Shown here: positions 17,127 to 25,606 of the stretch, in pieces | Position numbering within the stretch: the stretch's first letter is position 1 | How the letters are laid out: the number at the start of each line of letters is the position of its first letter | Source of the DNA: Chthonomonas sp. UBA2387 | Lineage (GTDB): Bacteria; Armatimonadota; Fimbriimonadia; Fimbriimonadales; Fimbriimonadaceae | Assembly (NCBI GenBank): GCA_002343445.1 | Contig: DDSP01000025.1 | Span: forward strand, 1 to 64,000 | Direction of reading: 5' to 3' | DNA length: 64,000 bases | Program-made: the position numbers and the translations under genes | Notes under the pieces: model-generated | What the model was told of the DNA's origin: nothing | What the model saw: the letters and a program-made list of their open reading frames with translations, nothing else | The model's database searches: none

Positions 17127-18574
17127 GGGCTGTCCACGGCCGCTAGAGGAAAGTCCTTGCTGGGTCGGTGCGCCTTGGCCATGCGCGCCGCAAGCTCTTT
17201 GACCAGGTCTGGACGATCTGGGGCGAGGTTGCGCGTTTCGCCAGGGTCTGTCTCGAGGTCGTAGACCTCCATCTCGAGTCCCCTTTGCTTCAGGTTCGGA
17301 CGAACGCCCTTGTACCGCCCCCAGATGAGCGCTTGGCTTTGATTGCCTTCTGGGAACTCGAAGTACAGCGATTCGTGCCCCGACCCATCGCGGCGGAGGG
17401 TGGGCAACAGGGACCGACCGTCTTCGCGGGCTCGGTCCCCCGCCATCTCGGCGAACGTGGCGAACAGGTCGAACATGGCGGCGCGCGCTTGCCGGCGTTC
17501 GCGTGCGGGCACGGTGCCGGTCCAGCGTGCCACGAACGGCACGCGCACGCCGCCTTCGTAGAGTTGCGTCTTGTGCCCGCGAAGCTTCCCGTTCGAGCGG
17601 AAGAACGCCAGATCCACGCCGCCATTGAACGTGGCCCCGTTGTCGCTGGTGAACACGATGAGCGTGTCGCGCCCGAGGCCGAGTTCGTCCACCTTCTCGA
17701 CCAGCGCACCGAGACTGTGATCGAGGAACGAGATCATCGCGGCATAGGTGGCTCGCGGCCGCTCGGTGGGCAAATAGCTCTTGTCGCCCAGATAGGGCGA
17801 AGGGTCCCATTCGCGCGGGTACCGATCCACCCACTCCTTCGGCGCCTGCAAGGCGGCGTGAGGCAGGGCCGAGGGGAAGTAGAGGAAGAACGGGCGGTCC
17901 TTGTTGGCCTCGACGAACTTCAGCGCCTCATCGAGGATCAGCTGAGGCGCGTACATCGGGCCCATGTACTTGTCGAAATCAGAGGGTGCTTGTTCGAGCC
18001 GCTGGTGCGGGTGGATCGCGCCGTTCTCGGGCAGCAGGTACACGTCGTGGTTCTTCCACAGGTAAGGCGGTGTGTGGCCGTGCGCTTGGCGCTGACAGAG
18101 GTAGCCGAAGAACGCGTCGAAACCCTGCGCCATCGGATGGCCTTCGGTACCTGGGCCACCCAAACCCCACTTGCCGAACGCGCCGGTGCGGTAACCCTTC
18201 GCCTGCAGAATCTCGGCGATGGTGCGCTCTCTGGCGGGAAGCGGCATCTGCCCTTCGCCTTCGCGGATGCCCCATCCACCCACTTCCTTGTTGCCGCGGA
18301 CGGCTGAACGACCCGTGTGTTTTCCGGTCATCAGACTGGCCCGTGTCGGGGCGCAGACGGTGCTGGCCGCATAGAACCGATCGAATGCGACGCCTTCTCG
18401 CGCAAGGCGGTCCACATGGGGTGTTCGGATGCTTTGTTGCCCAAACACGCCGACTTCTCCAAAGCCCAAATCGTCCGCCAAGACGAGGACGATGTTGGGG
18501 GATCTGTCGCTGTTCGGCCGTTGCGTGTCGGAAAACGTACCTATTGCTGCAAAGACGGCAAGGACGACTAGCAC
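17084..18574 (-). CDS. Arylsulfatase (formylglycine-type, S1 family)
   Basis: The 496-residue sulfatase has a signal peptide, then SPNIVLVLADDLGFGEVGVFG with the calcium-binding aspartates (D34, D35). The formylglycine site CAPTRASLMTGKHTGR carries the modifiable Cys74. GKWGLGG and the SDNGATFNGG motif (later metal-ligand D/N) are also present. It hydrolyses sulfate esters, probably on sulfated glycans, outside the cytoplasm. A formylglycine-generating enzyme gene is not in the window. The GTG start at 18574 lies 5 bp after a TATCCT hexamer. The divergent GntR-LacI regulator gene suggests sugar-responsive control. Confidence 0.92.
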   Translation of the reverse strand: MLVVLAVFAAIGTFSDTQRPNSDRSPNIVLVLADDLGFGEVGVFGQQSIRTPHVDRLAREGVAFDRFYAASTVCAPTRASLMTGKHTGRSAVRGNKEVGGWGIREGEGQMPLPARERTIAEILQAKGYRTGAFGKWGLGGPGTEGHPMAQGFDAFFGYLCQRQAHGHTPPYLWKNHDVYLLPENGAIHPHQRLEQAPSDFDKYMGPMYAPQLILDEALKFVEANKDRPFFLYFPSALPHAALQAPKEWVDRYPREWDPSPYLGDKSYLPTERPRATYAAMISFLDHSLGALVEKVDELGLGRDTLIVFTSDNGATFNGGVDLAFFRSNGKLRGHKTQLYEGGVRVPFVARWTGTVPARERRQARAAMFDLFATFAEMAGDRAREDGRSLLPTLRRDGSGHESLYFEFPEGNQSQALIWGRYKGVRPNLKQRGLEMEVYDLETDPGETRNLAPDRPDLVKELAARMAKAHRPSKDFPLAAVDSPQGSKDSAIARTGS

Positions 18575-18621
18575 AATTCAGGATAGCAAATACCCACAAT
18601 AGAAGTGGTCGTGCTTGGCCC
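18575..18621. promoter_or_regulatory. 47-bp divergent promoter and probable operator region
   Basis: The spacer holds TATCCT (18580-18585, minus strand, 5 bp from the sulfatase GTG) and CACAAT (18595-18600, plus strand, 21 bp before the regulator ATG). The stretch CCAC-AATAGAA-GTGG (18594-18608) is a small inverted repeat. Both genes share so little DNA that a regulator bound here would affect both. The operator is inference. Confidence 0.4.
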
Positions 18622-19731
18622 ATGAATGATTCCCGCCTTTACGAATCGGTCGCCAGCCGCCTGGTTCGAGCCATCGAATCCGGCGAGTGGCCGGCCGGAA
18701 GCCGCATACCTGCGGAGCGAGAACTGGCCGCGAGCATGGGCGTCAGCCGTCCCACGTTGCGCAGAGCGATCAAGCTCCTCTCCGATCGGGGATTCTTGAT
18801 ATGCGCTCAGAACTGCCGTCCCAGGGTGGCCGGAGTGGGTGCGGTCCACCCCGTTCAGACCGAGCGCGAGTACCACGTCTTCGTCCTCTTGTTCACCCAT
18901 ATCGCCGACTTGGCGTCCGCGCCCATGTTGCGTGGCATCCAGCGGGTCCGCCTCCCAGGCTTTGGCAAGACCGTGGTCGTCAGCTCGGGCGCGGGGCCAT
19001 GGGTGTCGGCCATCGACTTCGAGCGCAGGCAGTTGACGGCGATCGCGCAGGACCCCTTGGCCAAAGGCGTCATCCTCTGGTACGTGGGTGGCGAGCACAA
19101 TCGGGACGCGCTCGACGCCGTTCGAAACGCGGACGTGCCGATGGTGTTCATCGACCGGCGCCCCCCGCCTGGCATCGTGGCGGACCATGTGGGCACCGAC
19201 AACCGCGGCTCGATGCGGCGTCTGGTCCGAGCCCTGCAAGACCTGGGGCATCGGCGGATCGCGTGCATCTCGAATGGAGAACCCGTCTCAAGCGTGGAGG
19301 ATCGCGTGTGGGGCTACCGCGCCGCACTGCGCCGAAGCGGCGAGACCCCCACTCAGGATCTGCTCGGCGAGATCGGGCCCGACGAGTCCATGGAGGATGG
19401 CACCCGTCGCTGCATCCAGCATCTGCTGCAGGCCGACCCGCGCCCCACGGCCATTCTGTGTACGAACGACATGGTGGGCTCGCTCGCCATGCGCGAACTC
19501 AAGGCTCGGGGCTTGAGGGTTCCGGACGACATCTCGGTGGCGGGGTTCGACGGCTGGTACCGATTCGCTCCGGGAATGGGCCTCAGTTCGGCCGCCCAGA
19601 GTTTCGAGGACATCGGCGAAGCAGCCATGGAACTCCTCGTCGAGCGCATCACCGGCCCCCGCGAGCCCCTGATCCGGCACATCCTGTTCGACGCGCCTTT
19701 AGCGGATTCCGGCTCGATCGGCCCGGCCTAG
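18622..19731 (+). CDS. GntR-type DNA-binding / LacI-type sugar-binding hybrid regulator
   Basis: The 369-residue protein has an N-terminal GntR winged helix (about residues 5-72: LYESVASRLVRAIESGEWPAG, RIPAERELAASMGVSRPTLRRAI). A periplasmic-binding-protein-like effector domain of LacI type follows (about residues 90-365), with DRVWGYRAAL, PTAILCTNDMVGSLAMRELKARGL and VPDDISVAGFDG. This AraR-like architecture senses sugars. It is transcribed divergently from the sulfatase gene, 47 bp away, and so probably controls sulfated-glycan use as well as itself. The stop overlaps the convergent livF gene by 4 bp. Confidence 0.9.
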   Translation: MNDSRLYESVASRLVRAIESGEWPAGSRIPAERELAASMGVSRPTLRRAIKLLSDRGFLICAQNCRPRVAGVGAVHPVQTEREYHVFVLLFTHIADLASAPMLRGIQRVRLPGFGKTVVVSSGAGPWVSAIDFERRQLTAIAQDPLAKGVILWYVGGEHNRDALDAVRNADVPMVFIDRRPPPGIVADHVGTDNRGSMRRLVRALQDLGHRRIACISNGEPVSSVEDRVWGYRAALRRSGETPTQDLLGEIGPDESMEDGTRRCIQHLLQADPRPTAILCTNDMVGSLAMRELKARGLRVPDDISVAGFDGWYRFAPGMGLSSAAQSFEDIGEAAMELLVERITGPREPLIRHILFDAPLADSGSIGPA

Positions 19732-20429
19732 CCGCCCAGATACGCTTCTTTGACCTTCGGATTCGCCAGCAGCGCCTTGCCCGTATCTTCGAGGACGATG
19801 GTCCCCGTTTCGAGCACGTACGCGCGATTGGCCACTTCCAACGCGCGGTGGGCGTTTTGTTCGACCAGCAACACGGTCGTTCCCGCCTTGTTGATCTCGT
19901 CGATGATGCGGAAGATGTCCATCACCAGGTTCGGCGCGAGGCCGAGGCTGGGCTCGTCCAGCAGGAGCATCTGCGGGCGCGACATCAGGGCGCGGCCGAT
20001 GGCCAGCATTTGTTGCTCGCCGCCGCTCAGCGTGCCCGCATTCTGCTTGAGCCGCTCTTTGAGGCGCGGGAACTGGACCATCACCTTCTCCATGTCCGAG
20101 CCGATCTCGCCGTCCTTGCGCGTGTAGGCGCCGAGCAGCAGATTCTCGTAGACCGTCATGTTGGTGAAGATGCGCCGCCCTTCGGGCGAGTGGCTGATCC
20201 CCATGAGCAGGATTTCGTGGGGCGCGGCGTGCGCGATATCGGTCCCTTTGAACGTCATCGTGCCCGTTCGGGTGCGCAGCAGGCCGCTGATCGTGCGCAG
20301 CAGGGTGCTCTTGCCCGCCCCGTTGGAGCCGATGATCGAAACGACCTCGCCCTGTTCGACGCGGATGCCGACATCCTTGAGCGCGTGGATCGCGCCGTAG
20401 TAAACGTTGATTCCGGAGATGGTCAGCAT
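19728..20429 (-). CDS. livF: LivF-type branched-chain amino acid ABC transporter ATPase
   Basis: The 233-residue ATPase has Walker A GSNGAGKST (about residues 34-42), signature LSGGEQQMLAIGRALM, Walker B MLLLDEPSLGLAP and the LivF-specific SLGLAPNLVMDIFRIIDEI. LivF partners with LivG, LivH, LivM and a binding protein to import branched-chain amino acids, urea or related compounds. None of those genes is adjacent, so this copy is isolated. The ATG at 20429 has an AAGGG 7 bp upstream and lies 29 bp after the GHL10 hydrolase, on the same strand. Co-transcription with that unrelated gene is likely. Confidence 0.85.
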   Translation of the reverse strand: MLTISGINVYYGAIHALKDVGIRVEQGEVVSIIGSNGAGKSTLLRTISGLLRTRTGTMTFKGTDIAHAAPHEILLMGISHSPEGRRIFTNMTVYENLLLGAYTRKDGEIGSDMEKVMVQFPRLKERLKQNAGTLSGGEQQMLAIGRALMSRPQMLLLDEPSLGLAPNLVMDIFRIIDEINKAGTTVLLVEQNAHRALEVANRAYVLETGTIVLEDTGKALLANPKVKEAYLGG

Positions 20430-20458
20430 GGTCGAGCCCTTGGGTGATACCCCATCCG

Positions 20459-21916
20459 TCACCCGGCGGGTACCACGGTGGGCTCGGAGACGTTGCCGTT
20501 TCGGTCGGCCAACCGCACGGCGATGCGCGTCGGCGTGCCCGTGGCCATGGTCCAGAACGATGCTTTGTCCTTGGTGCGGCCCACGATCTCGGTTTCGCTC
20601 CAACCTTGAGCCGTCTCGTAGTTGACCAACGCCACGCCGTGATCCTCGCTGTCGCCCGGCTTCCACGTCACGGTCCACTGGTCGCCCTCGACCTTGTAGG
20701 AAACGTGCGGGGCCTTGGGCGGCTTGGCATCCAGCCACGGGAACGCAGGCACCAGTGCGGGCTTGGAATACAGGCCCTCGATCAGCGAGCCCGTGACGTC
20801 GGCCCAGTTGTTCGAGAACGCCTTGAAGCTGAAGTGGACGTTGCCGGGATGCTTGACCTTCTCGCGGGTGAGTTCGATCTGCCGCTTGAGCTGGTCGAAC
20901 TTCCACGCGCCGTCGGAGGGGTTGAGCCGGCTGGTGAAGTTGCCAGGCCACAGGTGGCGGCCCGCCTTGTTCACAGAGACCCACCAATCGAGCAGGACGG
21001 GGTAGCTCTGGGGCGTTTGTTCGATCGGCCAATAGAGTTGCGGCGTGTAGTAGTCGCACCAGCCGAGTTCGAACCACTTGAGCGCGTCGGCATACAAGCC
21101 CTCGTACTGGTCCACACCCGCCTGAATGCCCTTCGGGATGCCGGGTCGGTAGATGCCGAACGGGCTGATGCCGAACTTGACCCAGGGCTTGGCCTTCTTG
21201 AGTTCCTTGTAGTACTTCTCGATGAAGCGGTCCACGTTGCGGCGTCGCCAATCGGAGCGGGAAAGGCCGTGTTTCTCCTTCAGGCTGGCTTGCCAACTCG
21301 GCTCGTCAGGGAAATCCTGTCCGCGCACGGGGTACGGGTAGAAGTAGTCGTCGATGTGGATGCCGTCGAGGTCGTAGCGCGTGGCCACGTCCATCATCAC
21401 GTCGTGCGTGCGTTTCTGGACGAACGTGTCGCCCGGGTCCATCCAGAGGTATTCGCCGTACTTCTTGACCGAATCGGGGTTCGTCTTGGCCACGTGTTCG
21501 TCGGGAATGGTGCCGGGCGACCGAGGGTGCCACGCTCGGTAGGGGTTGAACCACGCGTGGAGTTCGATTCCGCGTGCGTGGCACAGCTCGATCATCGTCT
21601 GCAAGGGATCGAAGAGCGGGCTTGGCGCCTTGCCCGTCTGGCCCGTGATGTAGGGCGACCACGGCTCCAACTTGCTGGCGTACATGGCGTCGGCGTGCGG
21701 GCGCACCTGGAATATCAGCGCGTTGAGCTTGAGTTCCTGAGCCAGGTCGGCGATGGCCACGAGCTCGGCTTTGAGTTGAGGCGTGGTGAGGCCGGGCTTC
21801 GACGGCCAGTCGATGTTGGCGACCGTGGCGACCCAAGCGGCGCGGAACTCGCGCATCGGTTCGGGAAGCGCCACCGGCGCGGGCAACGAGACGAGGGCGG
21901 CCCAAGCGGCGAACAT
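20459..21916 (-). CDS. GHL10-type glycoside hydrolase-like protein
   Basis: This 485-residue secreted protein belongs to the GHL10 (DUF187, YngK-like) group of TIM-barrel glycoside hydrolases. The core begins MREFRAAWVATVANIDWPSKPG (about residues 21-42). It continues with LKLNALIFQVRPHADAMY, GIELHAWFNPYRAWH, DLDGIHIDDYFYPYP and VKFGISPFGIYRPG, all hallmarks of the family. The acidic pair in HIDDYFYP is a candidate catalytic site. A fibronectin-like domain occupies about residues 395-480. The substrate is unknown; relatives act on peptidoglycan or poly-GlcNAc-type glycans. A TAACGT lies 7 bp before the ATG. Confidence 0.88.
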   Translation of the reverse strand: MFAAWAALVSLPAPVALPEPMREFRAAWVATVANIDWPSKPGLTTPQLKAELVAIADLAQELKLNALIFQVRPHADAMYASKLEPWSPYITGQTGKAPSPLFDPLQTMIELCHARGIELHAWFNPYRAWHPRSPGTIPDEHVAKTNPDSVKKYGEYLWMDPGDTFVQKRTHDVMMDVATRYDLDGIHIDDYFYPYPVRGQDFPDEPSWQASLKEKHGLSRSDWRRRNVDRFIEKYYKELKKAKPWVKFGISPFGIYRPGIPKGIQAGVDQYEGLYADALKWFELGWCDYYTPQLYWPIEQTPQSYPVLLDWWVSVNKAGRHLWPGNFTSRLNPSDGAWKFDQLKRQIELTREKVKHPGNVHFSFKAFSNNWADVTGSLIEGLYSKPALVPAFPWLDAKPPKAPHVSYKVEGDQWTVTWKPGDSEDHGVALVNYETAQGWSETEIVGRTKDKASFWTMATGTPTRIAVRLADRNGNVSEPTVVPAG

Positions 21917-21923
21917 GCCCTAG

Positions 21924-21929
21924 ACGTTA
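21924..21929 (-). promoter_or_regulatory. -10-like element, leaderless promoter of the GHL10 gene
   Basis: TAACGT on the minus strand is followed by 7 bases and the ATG at 21916. Confidence 0.35.
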
Positions 21930-22070
21930 CCCGCTGCGCTCGCCCGAGGAACCGAGCAGTCGGGTGACGACACCCTCATCCGGCCTCTGGCCACCTTCTA
22001 CCCCAGGAGTAGGACCAGTTTGGAATGTTGGCAGTCGCGAAGCGACAAAGGGTTCCCGCGAAGAACTCGG

Positions 22071-22973
22071 CTACCCGTGGTACGAGCGGCGGACTTCTGG
22101 GTGCGCGCCAAGGTGCGCCTCGATTTCGGCCAACGTGGGCACCACTTCGGAGGCCCCTTCGTGCAGGCAGTTCTGCGCCCCGGCGGCCGAGGCGAACGCG
22201 AGGCAGCGCATCCACGGCCAGCCCTGATCCAGACCGTACAACAGGCCCGCGCGAAACACGTCGCCCGCGCCGGTCGAATCCACCACGTGGTCGATCGGGA
22301 ACGGCGGCAGGGTTCGGGCCGGGCCACCGGGCTCGGCCGTGTGGATTCCGTGCGCTCCATCGGTCAGCACGGCGGGGCACTGAAACCGGCGAGCCATCTC
22401 GACGACCACCTCGCGATTGGCCTGCAGGTCGCCGCGCGCGCCGACCCAATCGGTGCTGCACTGCCAGCAGCCGCCGGGAACGGGCGGATCGGATTCCTGG
22501 TAGAAGTCCATGAGCAGCACGGGACGCCCTTGCCCCACGGCACGGCGGACGACCTGCCGAGCCGTTTCGCCCATGTTCGGCTCGGCCGCCAGCCAACCCG
22601 AATCGCCGATTTCGAAGACCTCTGCGGGGACGCCGTCGAGTTCGGAGAAGCCCATTCCGAACATCGTCCGCTCGCCGTCGGGAGTCAGGTACACGTCGCA
22701 GACGGGGGTTTGGCGGTCGAACTCGGGTGCGGTGTACGCGATGCCTCGATCCCGCAACGCCGCCTCGATCATCGTCCGAAACTCTCCGTGGCCCAGCGGG
22801 TTGCCCACCAGCCGCACCTCCGCACGCCAAGCCCGCAACGCCGAGGCCGTGTTGGCCGCTTCGCCGCCGAGGAACCACCGTTCCGAGTTGACGCCGACAT
22901 AGCCGCCGATGGGCGGGATGCGTTGGACTCGCCGCACGCGATCCAGGCAGACGGTGCCGAATACGGTGATCAC
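22071..22973 (-). CDS. PfkB/ribokinase-family carbohydrate kinase
   Basis: The product (about 300 residues) shows the PfkB N-terminal region ITVFGTVCLDRV, the GGEAANTASALRAWRAEVRLVG signature near residues 35-57, and the C-terminal DSTGAGDVFRAGLLYGLDQG, which holds the anion hole and the catalytic aspartate (GAGD). It phosphorylates a sugar or nucleoside, not identifiable here. I set the start at GTG 22973 because the strand begins ITVFG directly after it and nothing upstream looks coding. The next gene upstream ends 11 bp away. The 154 bp between this gene and the GHL10 gene hold only a short GTCGC-GAA-GCGAC hairpin at 22034-22046. Confidence 0.85.
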   Translation of the reverse strand: MITVFGTVCLDRVRRVQRIPPIGGYVGVNSERWFLGGEAANTASALRAWRAEVRLVGNPLGHGEFRTMIEAALRDRGIAYTAPEFDRQTPVCDVYLTPDGERTMFGMGFSELDGVPAEVFEIGDSGWLAAEPNMGETARQVVRRAVGQGRPVLLMDFYQESDPPVPGGCWQCSTDWVGARGDLQANREVVVEMARRFQCPAVLTDGAHGIHTAEPGGPARTLPPFPIDHVVDSTGAGDVFRAGLLYGLDQGWPWMRCLAFASAAGAQNCLHEGASEVVPTLAEIEAHLGAHPEVRRSYHG

Positions 22974-22983
22974 GGGAACGATT

Positions 22984-24087
22984 CTAGCCGCGCGGCGCGG
23001 CACCGCTTTCGAGCTTGGCGAAGACCATGCGCCCGCGTTCTGTTTGGATGAGCTGAGTGACCACCACGTCGAGCGTTTCGCCGAGGTGCGCGCGGCCGTT
23101 CTCGACGACGACCATCGTGCCGTCTTCGAGGTAGCCCACGCCTTGGCCCGCTTGGTTGCCTTCGCGGGCGACCGTGATGGTCAGGTTCTCCTGCGGCAAG
23201 ATGTTGGGCCGCATGGCAACGGCCAGGTCGTTGACGTTGAGAACGCTCACGCCTTCGAGCTTGGCAACGTTGTTGAGGTTCCAGTCGTTCGTGACGATGT
23301 CGGCGCCCAAGACCTTCGCCAAGCGAACCAGCCGAGAGTCCACCTCGTCCTTGTTGCCAGCGATCAGGCGGTCGTGGATGCGGACCTCGAGGTTGAAGTC
23401 TTCTTGTAGCCGGCGCAGCACATCGAGGCCGCGTCTCCCTCGTTGGCGTCGGTTGGCGTCCGCCGAATCGGCGATGTATTGGAGTTCCTCCAGCACGAAC
23501 CCCGGAACGTACATCGGCCCCTCGATGAACCCCGTGCGGACGATCTCGTAGATACGCCCGTCAATGATGATGTTGGTGTCGAGGACTTTGATTCCGGACC
23601 GCTTGCCCGCCCGGCCCCGGTTCCACGGCAAGACGTCGCCCATGGATTGCAGCGCATACACGGCCAGCGCGGCGAGCCCCAGCGTGAGCAGCAACGTCAC
23701 GACGAGCACGAAGATCCCCGACAGGGAGGCCGAAAGGAGCGTGGTGAACGGCAGCGAGATGAGCAATCCGGCGAACACGCCGATGAACAGGTTCAGCTTG
23801 TCGCCCGCGCTCATCGAGTCCCACCGGGACGCGACGCGATGGGCCGTTCGAAGCAAAAGGTTGCCGAGCCCGGCCCCTGCGATCACGCCGAAGAGCGAGC
23901 TGGCCGTGATGGTGAACGGGTTTTGCGCGTTGAGCTTCTCGGTGCCGGCTTGCGTCCCCGCGGGCAACAAGTCGAACAGCCGCTGGATGAGCAACGGCGC
24001 GTAGACGCCCGCGACGATGCCGCCTGCGACAGCGAACACCGCCGTGACCCAGAACCTTGTACCCCATCTATGGACCGGTCGAATCAC
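22984..24087 (-). CDS. PIN-TRAM domain membrane protein (YacL-like)
   Basis: The 367-residue protein has four hydrophobic segments in its first 150 residues. A PIN nuclease domain follows (about residues 165-290: VLDTNIIIDGRIYEI, DEVDSRLVRLAKVLGADIVTNDWNLN), with the expected acidic residues. A TRAM-type beta-barrel ends it (QGVGYLEDGTMVVVENGRAHLG). This is the layout of YacL, whose role is not well established; RNA binding or cleavage at the membrane is likely. It overlaps the transglutaminase gene by 4 bp (ATGA) and is followed 11 bp later by the PfkB kinase. Confidence 0.9.
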   Translation of the reverse strand: MIRPVHRWGTRFWVTAVFAVAGGIVAGVYAPLLIQRLFDLLPAGTQAGTEKLNAQNPFTITASSLFGVIAGAGLGNLLLRTAHRVASRWDSMSAGDKLNLFIGVFAGLLISLPFTTLLSASLSGIFVLVVTLLLTLGLAALAVYALQSMGDVLPWNRGRAGKRSGIKVLDTNIIIDGRIYEIVRTGFIEGPMYVPGFVLEELQYIADSADANRRQRGRRGLDVLRRLQEDFNLEVRIHDRLIAGNKDEVDSRLVRLAKVLGADIVTNDWNLNNVAKLEGVSVLNVNDLAVAMRPNILPQENLTITVAREGNQAGQGVGYLEDGTMVVVENGRAHLGETLDVVVTQLIQTERGRMVFAKLESGAAPRG

Positions 24088-25490
24088 CGCTTTGTCGTTC
24101 CTAGAACCTCGATGCGGACACCTTCGAGGATGGTGAAGAAAAAGGCATCCTCGACGTTTCCTTCTCCCAGTTTAACGTGAGTCGGCGAGATTTGCTCACG
24201 AGATTCGGTTGGATCGAGACCAATCCAGCGATTGCCGTCCCACACCTCGACCCACGCGTGGTAGTAGTAGCGATCGTTCCACAGGGTCAGGCCGCTGGCG
24301 AGCCGGGTGGGAATGTCCACGGCGCGCATCAGCGAGGCGGCGAGGATGGCGTAGTCGCGGCATACCCCCTCCTTGGTCGCGAGGACCTCGCGCGCATCCC
24401 GGAGCACGCCGATGCCCGCATTCGAGCGCATGTGCTGGTACACCCAGTCCTTGATCGCCATCGCCTTATCCAGGCGTGTGGACGCACCCTTGGCGATATC
24501 GGCGGCCACGGAGCGAATGGCCGGGTCGTCGCTGGCGACGTAGGGAGACGGCTGCGCCCACTTGGCGTCTGTCTGAGCAACTTCCTTCTTCCCTCTTCCT
24601 TCATCCCACGTGGGCGGGTGCACCTTGACGATCCATGCGTCGCCGCGCTTGGTCACCGTCTGGTGGTCTCCCGAAGGCAGGTGGGAGAGATCGAGGCCGG
24701 AGAGCCGGAGTTCGATCGCCCTGTATTGGGCGGGCTCGCCGAGCTTCGGCTTGACTTCGATGCTGGACGCCGTGGCCAGATCGGCGGGCACGTAGGCACC
24801 CTCGGGGCGGGCGAGCGCCTTCTCCTTGGGTTCGGGGATCATCTCGATGCCCAACGGCCCCGTCATCTTGATGAGGTCGCCCTTGGCCGTGAAGAACGCC
24901 GTCGAGGTCATGCGGGGATCCTTGATCTCGACGGCCTGCGCCTTGACCTTGGTCCCTTGCACGTCCACTTCCCGTTCGCCCAGCGGGTTGAGTTCGTTCT
25001 TGACGAGGGTCAGTGTGGTGGAATCCAGAATGTAGAACGTTCTCTGCGGGCTTCCCGCCAGCAGGGCCGTCAAGGGGTCGTCCACGATCCAGGCGTCTTT
25101 GGGAACGTCGATCGTCTTGTCCGATTTGTTGCCGTTGTTGTCCACATCGAGGCGGACTTTGTCGCCTTCGAACTTGGCGTCGAGAGTCTGCGAACGCCCC
25201 GCCGATTCTTGCTTGACCCACATGGTCAGCGGTCTGCCGTTGGCGTCGCTGAACGTCCTGGAATCCAACCGGATTTCCAAATCGGCGCCCAGCATTTTGA
25301 GACTCATGACGGTCTGGGCTTCGCTGAGCGTGCCCTGGACCCCCTTCTGGGTCTCTGGGCGCGACGTGAACTTGGCGTGGCCGATCTTGCTGCCGCGCAT
25401 GTAGACGCCGATCCAACTCTCGTCGGCGCGGCCCCAGGCCGTTGTCATCGCGAAGGCAAGCAAAAAGCAAACGAGGGTCCAACGTTTCAT
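24084..25490 (-). CDS. Secreted transglutaminase-like protein
   Basis: The 468-residue protein starts at ATG 25490 with signal peptide MKRWTLVCFLLAFAMTTAWG. The C-terminal third is a transglutaminase-like fold with a complete Cys-His-Asp triad: the Cys in EGVCRDYAILAASLM, the His in YYYHAWVEVW and the Asp in WIGLDPT. The N-terminal 300 residues look beta-rich and are not assignable. Such proteins are cysteine proteases or amidases of the cell surface. TATGAT at 25507-25512 is a possible -10. The gene is divergent from the CBS/DUF1385 gene. Confidence 0.82.
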   Translation of the reverse strand: MKRWTLVCFLLAFAMTTAWGRADESWIGVYMRGSKIGHAKFTSRPETQKGVQGTLSEAQTVMSLKMLGADLEIRLDSRTFSDANGRPLTMWVKQESAGRSQTLDAKFEGDKVRLDVDNNGNKSDKTIDVPKDAWIVDDPLTALLAGSPQRTFYILDSTTLTLVKNELNPLGEREVDVQGTKVKAQAVEIKDPRMTSTAFFTAKGDLIKMTGPLGIEMIPEPKEKALARPEGAYVPADLATASSIEVKPKLGEPAQYRAIELRLSGLDLSHLPSGDHQTVTKRGDAWIVKVHPPTWDEGRGKKEVAQTDAKWAQPSPYVASDDPAIRSVAADIAKGASTRLDKAMAIKDWVYQHMRSNAGIGVLRDAREVLATKEGVCRDYAILAASLMRAVDIPTRLASGLTLWNDRYYYHAWVEVWDGNRWIGLDPTESREQISPTHVKLGEGNVEDAFFFTILEGVRIEVLGTTKR

Positions 25491-25606
25491 GGCGCGCAGT
25501 CTGGCTATCATACTGGAGGTCTTCCTTTACTGCTGGGACGCTCTGGGAGCGTTCCGGTTGCAGTTCCGGTTGGTTCTTTCAACAAGTGTCGCGATCCCGA
25601 GATCCC

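Noticed and set aside
20430..21296. N-terminal extension of the livF frame
   Set aside because: It lies over the GHL10 hydrolase gene in another frame. LivF proteins start where the ATG at 20429 is.
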